From NCBI GenBank assembly GCA_964512225.1, contig CAZEKB010000029.1, forward strand, positions 1-64,000: a stretch of 64,000 nt of DNA, given 5' to 3'. The position numbers and the translations under genes were made by a program. Source of the DNA: CAZEKB01 sp964512225. Lineage in GTDB: Bacteria; Myxococcota_A; UBA796; UBA9615. Position 1 is the first letter of the stretch, and the number at the start of each line of letters is the position of its first letter. Positions 59,401 to 64,000 of the stretch are shown here, in pieces. The notes beneath the pieces are model-generated. The model searched no databases. It was not told the DNA's origin and saw only the letters and a program-made list of their open reading frames with translations.

Positions 59401-61475
59401 GCGACGAGCTGTGCTGGAACGGCGCGGACGACGACGGCGACGGCCTCGTGGACTGCGACGACGACCAGTGCGCCGGGTGGCCCTCGTGCAACAGCGAGGT
59501 CTGCGACGACGGCGTCGACAACGACAGCGACGGCCTCGTGGACTGCGACGACGACGGCTGCGTCAACTTCGGCGCCTGCAACCCCGAGGCCTGCGACAAC
59601 GACATCGACGACGACCTCGACGGGCTGGTGGACTGCGGCGATCCCGACTGCACCGGCGAGCCGGAGTGCATCTCCACCAGCGAGGTCTGCGACGACGGCA
59701 CGGACAACGACGGCGACGGCGACGTGGACTGCGACGACGCCGACTGCGTGGGCATGCCCGCGTGCGCCGAGGACTGCACGAACAACGTGGACGACGACGG
59801 CGACGGCGACGTGGACTGCGACGACTCGGACTGCACCGGCGCGCCCGGCTGCGATACGACCGAGACGTCGTGCGACGACGGGTTCGACAACGACGGCGAC
59901 GGCAACGTCGACTGCGCCGACACCGACTGCACGTCCGAGCCCGAGTGCAACCCCGAGGGCGACTGCACCGACGGCGTGGACGGCGACGGCGACGGCGACG
60001 TGGACTGCGACGACGACGAGTGCGCGGGCGTGGATCCGGCGTGCGGCGAGGTCTGCGACAACGGCGTGGACGACGACGGCAACGGCGACATCGACTGCGA
60101 CGACGCGTACTGCCAGGGGCTCGACATGTGCTCGTCGCCCCCGGGCGTCGGCGGCGTGTGCCAGGACGCGTGGCAGCTCTCGTGCGGCGACGGCGACAGC
60201 TGGATGAACTACTCGATCGCGGGCACGGACAACATCGACCAGTACAACTGCTCGCCGTGGGACGAGAGCGGCCCCGAGTACACCTACGTGTTCCGGCCCG
60301 AGGCCTCCGAGGAGGTCGAGGTGTGTCTGTCCAACATGAACGACGACCTCGACATCTTCATCGTCGCGGACGTCGCGGGGGGCTGCGACGGGGCCAACTG
60401 CGTCGAGTACGGGCACAACTGCGCGACCTTCGACGCGGTCGCGGGGGAGACGTACTACCTCGTGGTCGACGGCTACCAGGGCGCGCAGTCGACGTACGAC
60501 ATCGACGTGACCTGCCCGTCCACCGCCGAGGTCTGCGACAACGGCACGGACGACGACGCCGACGGCCTCGTGGACTGCGACGACTCGGACTGCGCGGGCA
60601 ACCTCGCGTGCACGTCGATCTGCACCGAGTCGCGCGTGCTGTCCTGCGGCTTCACGGACTTCTACGGCACGGACGGCAGCCTCGCGACGGACGACGTCGA
60701 CAGCTACGCCTGCTCGACGTGGCAGGAGACCGGCCCGGAGGTCGGCTACTACTTCCAGGCGCCGACGGACCAGGCCAACGAGGTGACCATCAGCCTGTCC
60801 TACGACTGGCAGTACGACTTCGACGTCTTCGTCATGGAGGACAACGGCATCCCGTGCGACAGCAGCAGCTGCATCGAGTTCGGGCTGCTCTCGGCGAACT
60901 TCAACACGATCGCGGGCGCGGACTACTGGGTCGCGGTCGACACCTACACCACGAGTCAGCCGGGCCCCTACTCCATCACGGTGTCCTGCAACCCGATCGG
61001 CGGCGAGAACTGCACGAACGGGATCGACGACGACGGTGACGGCGACGTCGACTGCGACGACAGCGAGTGCGAAAACAGCCCGTCGTGCGGCAGCGAGTGC
61101 GTGTCGATCGCCAACATCAGCTGCGGCCAGGTCGTGTACGGCAACACCGCCACCGACGCGGGCGCCACGAACCAGATCGGCGGGTACCCCTGCAACGTCG
61201 GCAACTACTCCGGGCCCGAGGTCGCCTACGAGTGGACGTCGTCCGTCACCGGGACCGTCGAGTTCGGGCTCGTGAACCCCGACCCGACCTCCGTCAACCA
61301 CGACCTGTTCGCCCTCGACGGCGACAACGGCACCTGCATCAACAACCAGTGCCTGGACAGCGGGTTCAACTCGATGCAGTTCGAGGCCGTCGCCGGCCAC
61401 ACGTACTACCTCGTCATCGACGGCTTCGACGGAGATGCGGGCGAGTACACCGCCCACCTCGACTGCAACCCCTAG
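56427..61475 (+). CDS. Giant lipoprotein with 32 Cys/Asp repeats and five PPC-like domains
   Basis: A 1,682-residue surface lipoprotein (lipobox ANTGC). Two DDDD blocks follow the lipid Cys. I count 32 repeats of about 30 residues with the consensus E-x-C-x-N-G-x-D-D-D-G-D-G-x-x-D-C-x-D-x-x-C-x-x-x-P-x-C. Each has four Cys and a DxDGDG calcium-type loop. Five ~100-residue beta domains of bacterial pre-peptidase C-terminal type (CGDSVTANN..., YYLVVDGYQG, YYVVVDGFNNTNGTYDV) sit after repeat 1, after repeat 8, after 30, after 31 and at the C-terminus. It is probably a long calcium-rigidified stalk with ligand-binding modules. ATG 56427 was preferred to GTG 56391 because of GGAG spacing and lipobox distance. 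Confidence 0.85.
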   Translation: MTRISFCTHAFGRLFAAALLLATVFANTGCECGITESPVDDDDSFVIPDDDDATTFDNEDCSNGLDDDGDGATDCADSDCTEDPACAHGCVAIQELSCGDSVTANNGGPGHTEAIDSYGCTTWDESGPEYTFSFNPTVTEEVTAALTVSGHGNLDVFILDGSADECDGTNCIAYGASNVHWTANAGEEYFVVVDGYAGGADNFQIELLCPSGGGDGEICDNGLDDDGDGATDCDDADCALDPVCIPEDCGNLFDDDGDLYVDCDDDECIGDPACDPEDCTNGIDDNGNTWIDCEDPLCFSDPNCSPEECRDGIDNDGDGFVDCDDVDCDGDTDCIPEGPCDDGLDGDGDGLIDCDDDECFGTAGCIGEDCTNSIDDDGDGLVDCADPECAINPNCIIEICANGVDDDGDGDVDCDDSECAADAACAQTCTPLDSIACEQTLGGDTAASPFDQLSTYSCTPLSETGNEDGYSFVAATSGEITVTLENLSADLDLFVVQDTGNGCDGADCLDSSTAGGTTPESITLTVTSGDTYYVVVDGFNNTNGTYDVTLACAATGVPEDCANSLDDDGDGLVDCDDPDCAGAVGCQSENCTDGIDNDGDGSVDCADTDCTGDPGCVAENCGNGVDDDGDGDVDCDDTECALVPGCGSENCINGVDDDSDGAVDCDDGDCLGDPVCNPGTTLENCTNGTDDDGDGAADCADTDCTGDPGCGGAPVEICGNGVDDDFDSLVDCDDPSCFSDPACGGTPTENCTDGVDNDGDGDIDCADSNCTADVACGGAGGENCTNTIDDNGDGDIDCDDILCLFSLFCWFENCSDGADNDFDGLVDCADSECNSDPNCIPEACNNGIDDDGDGDIDCSDSECATAPACVAEVCDNGIDDDADGAVDCADVECSVDPNCVTEICSNGVDDDFDGDLDCDDAECAGNPVCASAAEICDNDVDDNGNGLIDCAEASCATASVCIPENCSNGMDDDGDLDADCDDSECASSVDCGDELCWNGADDDGDGLVDCDDDQCAGWPSCNSEVCDDGVDNDSDGLVDCDDDGCVNFGACNPEACDNDIDDDLDGLVDCGDPDCTGEPECISTSEVCDDGTDNDGDGDVDCDDADCVGMPACAEDCTNNVDDDGDGDVDCDDSDCTGAPGCDTTETSCDDGFDNDGDGNVDCADTDCTSEPECNPEGDCTDGVDGDGDGDVDCDDDECAGVDPACGEVCDNGVDDDGNGDIDCDDAYCQGLDMCSSPPGVGGVCQDAWQLSCGDGDSWMNYSIAGTDNIDQYNCSPWDESGPEYTYVFRPEASEEVEVCLSNMNDDLDIFIVADVAGGCDGANCVEYGHNCATFDAVAGETYYLVVDGYQGAQSTYDIDVTCPSTAEVCDNGTDDDADGLVDCDDSDCAGNLACTSICTESRVLSCGFTDFYGTDGSLATDDVDSYACSTWQETGPEVGYYFQAPTDQANEVTISLSYDWQYDFDVFVMEDNGIPCDSSSCIEFGLLSANFNTIAGADYWVAVDTYTTSQPGPYSITVSCNPIGGENCTNGIDDDGDGDVDCDDSECENSPSCGSECVSIANISCGQVVYGNTATDAGATNQIGGYPCNVGNYSGPEVAYEWTSSVTGTVEFGLVNPDPTSVNHDLFALDGDNGTCINNQCLDSGFNSMQFEAVAGHTYYLVIDGFDGDAGEYTAHLDCNP

Positions 61476-61483
61476 CGGCGGTC

Positions 61484-61632
61484 CCCGACCCGCCTCGCTT
61501 CCTCCGGCACCTCGCCCCGACTTTCGGCGTACCAGGGGTACGCCTTCACCCGGGGACTCGGCACCGTCGTCGCGATCCGGGCCGGGTCCTCGCCGCTACC
61601 CGACCCGCCTCGCTTCCTCCGGCACCTCGCCC
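61484..61632. repeat. 34-bp direct repeat pair with a hairpin between
   Basis: A 34-bp sequence (CCCGACCCGCCTCGCTTCCT, continuing) occurs at 61484-61517 and again at 61599-61632, exactly 115 bp apart. Between them GGCGTACC-AGG-GGTACGCC (61526-61544) forms an 8-bp hairpin. The element fills the 215-bp gap between convergent genes. It may include a bidirectional terminator. I see no gene in 61476-61690. Confidence 0.8.
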
Positions 61633-61690
61633 GAGGGGGCGGGGGTGACCGAGGATTGTCGTCCTGGGCGTGTGGACGACCGGAGCGGGC

Positions 61691-62572
61691 CTACTGCGCG
61701 TCCGCTTCTTCGTCGTCCGGGAGCCCGGCCGCGCGGCGGGCGACTCCGTTGTGCTCTTGCACGTGGGGCCAGAGGTCCCGGCGGTCCACGAACTCCTCGA
61801 ACTGCGTGCCGCGCAGCTCCTTGAGGCGGCCGTATCCGCTCTTGTGGAGGATGCCGGCGATGACCAGCGTGCCCACCGACCACCCGATGAGTCCCGGCCC
61901 GATGAAGCTCGCCTCCAGGTCGCCCGTGCTCGCGCCCCCGATTGCCAGTGGCCACCCGAACACGCCCAGGGAACCCGACAGCGCCAGGAAGCCCCACCCG
62001 AAGTCCGTCTTGATCCGCGCCTTCTCGAGCTGGTGGTCGAACTTGTCCGCGAGGTCGTCCGATCCGCTGATCTCGACGAACTCCGGCAGGCTCAGGTGTC
62101 GACCGCCCCGCAGGGCGTAGTAGTCCTCGTCGTCGTCACGCCCGAAGTCGCGGGACGAGAACCCGAGGTACGCCGGGCCGATCATCCGCCCGCGCTTGTC
62201 CACGAGGACGATGCGCGTGCGCTCGTACGCGTTCCACCCGGGGTGCGAGAGGAATACGTCGGCCGGGTCCACGAGGTGGGGCTGCGGAGCCCTGCTCGAC
62301 GGCGGGGGAGGAGGGGCCGCTTCGGGGGCCGGGGCGGACTCGATGGGCGACGAGACCTGCTCGACCTCTTCGATCTCCGAGAACGGGATGAAGACGTCGC
62401 CGTCGGCCCCGCGGACGAGGATGCCGTCGTCGCGCTTCTCCAGGATGAACCCGGGCACGACGCTGCCGTCGGCTTTGCGCACCCGCACGACCTCGAGATC
62501 GTCGGCCGACGCGGCCGCAGGGGCGGACAGCGAGAGTGCGAGTGCAGCCAGGAACAGCGAAACGAAGCGCAT
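61691..62572 (-). CDS. Exported/membrane protein of unknown function
   Basis: A 293-residue protein with a signal peptide (cleavage near AAASADD). An N-terminal beta domain follows (DLEVVRVRKADGSVVPGFIL then EKRDDGILVRGADGDVFIPF), resembling an SH3-like or DUF-type 'nucleotide-free' barrel often placed before Pro linkers. A Pro-rich linker (~85-105) leads to a region with GRMIGPAYLGFSSRDFG. Two membrane helices come near the end (GWGFLALSGSLGVFGWPLAI and IGPGLIGWSVGTLVIAGILH). The C-terminus is charged. No family is recognised. It is in a two-gene minus-strand unit with the small CxxC protein. Confidence 0.7.
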   Translation of the reverse strand: MRFVSLFLAALALSLSAPAAASADDLEVVRVRKADGSVVPGFILEKRDDGILVRGADGDVFIPFSEIEEVEQVSSPIESAPAPEAAPPPPPSSRAPQPHLVDPADVFLSHPGWNAYERTRIVLVDKRGRMIGPAYLGFSSRDFGRDDDEDYYALRGGRHLSLPEFVEISGSDDLADKFDHQLEKARIKTDFGWGFLALSGSLGVFGWPLAIGGASTGDLEASFIGPGLIGWSVGTLVIAGILHKSGYGRLKELRGTQFEEFVDRRDLWPHVQEHNGVARRAAGLPDDEEADAQ

Positions 62573-62586
62573 GGTCCCCGACCCGC

Positions 62587-62889
62587 TCACGCGGCCGGCT
62601 CGTCCTCTTCTTCCCAGGCGAAGTGGATGTGCGGGTTGCCGAGGGACCGGTGGACGGCCTCGCGCAGGGTCTCCCGAAGCTCGCTGGCGGGGAACCGGGG
62701 CGGCTGGACGAACAGGCGCTTGCAGGTGGGACACACGGCGACGCCCCACACGTACGGGGCGCCGATGCCGGGATCGAGGGTGTAGTGCTTCCAGACGAAG
62801 GTCGAGCCGCGCCGGAAGACGCGATCACAGGTGTGGGTCACACCCGAGATGCTTCCCTTGACGACCTCGTACTGCGAGGAGATGTTCAT
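62587..62889 (-). CDS. Small protein with CxxC motif
   Basis: A 100-residue protein with no signal peptide. It opens MNISSQYEVVKGSISGVTHT, then has a Cys at position 21, GVAVCPTCKRLFVQPPRF (CxxC at ~53-56) and an acidic end HFAWEEEDEPAA. A single CxxC plus Cys21 could form an incomplete zinc site or a redox pair. GGAG lies 8 bp before ATG 62889. It is upstream of and probably co-transcribed with the membrane protein gene. Function is unknown. Confidence 0.65.
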   Translation of the reverse strand: MNISSQYEVVKGSISGVTHTCDRVFRRGSTFVWKHYTLDPGIGAPYVWGVAVCPTCKRLFVQPPRFPASELRETLREAVHRSLGNPHIHFAWEEEDEPAA

Positions 62890-62973
62890 GCCGACTCCGA
62901 TTTCACGGGAACGGCGCATCTTAAACGGATTCCCCGCCGGGGCAACGGGCCCCGGCTTCGCTACCATCCGACG

Positions 62974-63816
62974 ATGGTCAAGGCCCTCCGGAAGTCCACC
63001 CGCGTCGCTGGTCTGGTGCTCGCGCTCGCGCTCGCCTCGTTCCTGTCGCCCGCGGCCGCCGCCGACGGCGCCTCGGAGGCACCGGCGGAAGAATCGGCCG
63101 ACGCCGAGCAGAAGGTCCGGGACCCCTCCGACCTCACCCCCAAGGAGCTGGCCGCCGCCATCAAGGGGTTGGATCGCGACGACGGGGCGGTCCGCTACGC
63201 CCGCGCCATGCAGCGCGACGGCGCGATCTTCCTGGCGGCCGGCGGTGCGGTCGCGGGGGTGACCCTCGGCGTCGCCGCGATCGAGGGCCTGCGCGAGCAG
63301 GCCGGCTTCGGTCCCTATGTCGCCTCGATCGGGGTCCCCCTCGGCATGGGGTTGCTCATCGTCGGGGTGCCGCAGGTCGTGCTGTCCACGCGACTGCTCG
63401 GCGAGTACGCGCTCAACGGCCCCGCGCCCACCGCCATGTCGCGTCTCAAGGTGTTGCGTCGCTGGCGCATCCAGTCGCTGCGGTGGATGCGCGACGGCGC
63501 GTTCCTGGGGGCCGCCCTCACCGGCTTCGCGGGCGTGTTCTCGGCCGTCACCTGGGCGGTTCGCGACTCCCAGGGCCTGAACGGCACCGTCGGCGACCCG
63601 GACCTGTACCGCCCCCTGGACGGCACCACGGCGGTCGCCTTCCTCGGCACGGCCGGAGGCCTCGCCGCCTCGGGGCTCGTGTGGACGCTCGAGCTGCGGG
63701 AGGAGCTGGTCACGCCCCATCGGCTGTTCGCCATGCCGACCCTCTCCGTGGGGCCCGACCCCGCGGCAGGCGAAGCAGCCGTCCGCGTGTCGGCCGGCCT
63801 GGTCGTGGCCTTCTAG
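62974..63816 (+). CDS. Exported membrane protein of unknown function
   Basis: A 280-residue protein with a signal peptide (VLALALASFLSPAAAADG). An Ala/Glu-rich acidic stretch and a KELAAAIKGLDRDDGAVRYA helix follow. Four membrane helices come next (AIFLAAGGAVAGVTLGVAAI, SIGVPLGMGLLIVGVPQVVL, GAFLGAALTGFAGVFSAVTW, AVAFLGTAGGLAASGLVWTL). The end reads LSVGPD...VRVSAGLVVAF. It has a two-pair hairpin topology but no recognised family. TACCAT at 62962-62967 lies 7 nt before the ATG and there is no Shine-Dalgarno, so the transcript may be leaderless. Confidence 0.7.
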   Translation: MVKALRKSTRVAGLVLALALASFLSPAAAADGASEAPAEESADAEQKVRDPSDLTPKELAAAIKGLDRDDGAVRYARAMQRDGAIFLAAGGAVAGVTLGVAAIEGLREQAGFGPYVASIGVPLGMGLLIVGVPQVVLSTRLLGEYALNGPAPTAMSRLKVLRRWRIQSLRWMRDGAFLGAALTGFAGVFSAVTWAVRDSQGLNGTVGDPDLYRPLDGTTAVAFLGTAGGLAASGLVWTLELREELVTPHRLFAMPTLSVGPDPAAGEAAVRVSAGLVVAF

Positions 63817-63819
63817 GGC

Positions 63820-64000
63820 GTGGAACCCCTCGTCTACCAGTACGCCGTCGGCGGCCTCGTGTTCGCCGTCGGGATGGTGTACGCGGCGCGGCAGGGCTAC
63901 GTCGGGACGTCGGGGAGTGGGCTGCGCAACGCGCTCGTCTGCCTCGGCGGGTTCGCTTTCTTCCTCGGCCTGCAGGGCTGGCTCGAGTACGCCCCCATGA
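63820..64000 (+). CDS. N-terminus of a membrane protein, cut by the window edge
   Basis: GTG 63820, 3 bp after the previous stop, opens a frame that runs to the window end (60 codons). The product starts MEPLVYQYAVGGLVFAVGMV and has two likely helices (~8-22 and ~40-54, ALVCLGGFAFFLGLQGW). This N-terminus resembles sodium/solute symporter-like proteins of Myxococcota, but too little is present to be sure. Confidence 0.5.
   Translation, partial: MEPLVYQYAVGGLVFAVGMVYAARQGYVGTSGSGLRNALVCLGGFAFFLGLQGWLEYAPM

Noticed and set aside
54606..61457. A minus-strand open frame of more than 2,000 codons across the giant lipoprotein gene
   Set aside because: Only its beginning (ftsX) is real. The rest is the antisense of GAC/GGC-rich repeat codons, giving a Val/Ala/Arg low-complexity product with no domains.
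62965..62980. Inverted repeat ACCATC-CGAC-GATGGT over the start codon at 62974
   Set aside because: A 6-bp stem in 70% G+C DNA is expected often by chance, and no regulator context supports it.

Overview
The window is a very GC-rich bacterial chromosome segment (about 70% G+C) that reads as a member of the Myxococcota (former Deltaproteobacteria). The evidence is: a C-terminal MYXO-CTERM-like Cys/helix/Arg tail; several Asp-rich (DDDD) lipoproteins; MopE-type and CDNGxDDDGDG repeat lipoproteins; Ser/Thr kinase signalling; a PilZ protein; and an envelope gene cluster resembling the Myxococcus Agl-Glt machinery. No prophage, insertion sequence, CRISPR array or defence island is visible. The first 40 bases are a pure G run, probably a contig-edge artefact.

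Layout. 1-1779: 3' part of a PilP-like gene, then mutY. 1853-3762: a RegB/RegA-type redox two-component pair. 3772-9670: three surface proteins (beta-lactamase-like lipoprotein, MYXO-CTERM protein, MopE/FG-GAP lipoprotein). 9671-9983: repeat-filled intergenic DNA. 9984-12906: radical SAM/SPASM enzyme, haem O synthase (ctaB) and Sco copper chaperone. 12917-15634: an unusual Ser/Thr kinase fused to an oligopeptide-binding domain. 15862-24116: a complete alternative complex III operon (actABCDEF) plus a membrane-anchored cytochrome c. 24185-24260: tRNA-Phe with its promoter. 24383-25359: two related Cys-rich lipoproteins. 25365-28737: an oligopeptide ABC importer without ATPases.

28883-43336 is the most distinctive block: a coiled-coil protein, three large TPR proteins, a 103-aa exported protein, one ExbB, two ExbD-like proteins (one without the proton-channel Asp), an FHA-like/TonB-like transmembrane protein, a helical periplasmic protein and an outer-membrane barrel. 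It looks like a trans-envelope energised machine related to Agl-Glt. 43382-53559 is mostly housekeeping and envelope: sugar N-acetyltransferase, RNase J, FtsK, LolA, RimO, PilZ protein, CtpA protease and a divergent deacetylase. 53569-56221 is a minus-strand ftsE-ftsX-envC operon. 56427-61475 encodes a 1,682-aa lipoprotein with 32 Cys/Asp repeats and five PPC-like domains. The right end holds three proteins of unknown function and a truncated membrane protein.

Functional links: RegBA, ctaB, sco and act form a respiratory neighbourhood, and a nearly identical 15-bp motif (GCAACGATCYGCTGC) occurs upstream of both regB and act, suggesting shared regulation. FtsEX-EnvC, CtpA, the divergent deacetylase, FtsK and LolA form a division/envelope neighbourhood. 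All functional calls come from reading protein motifs by eye; no database search was run.
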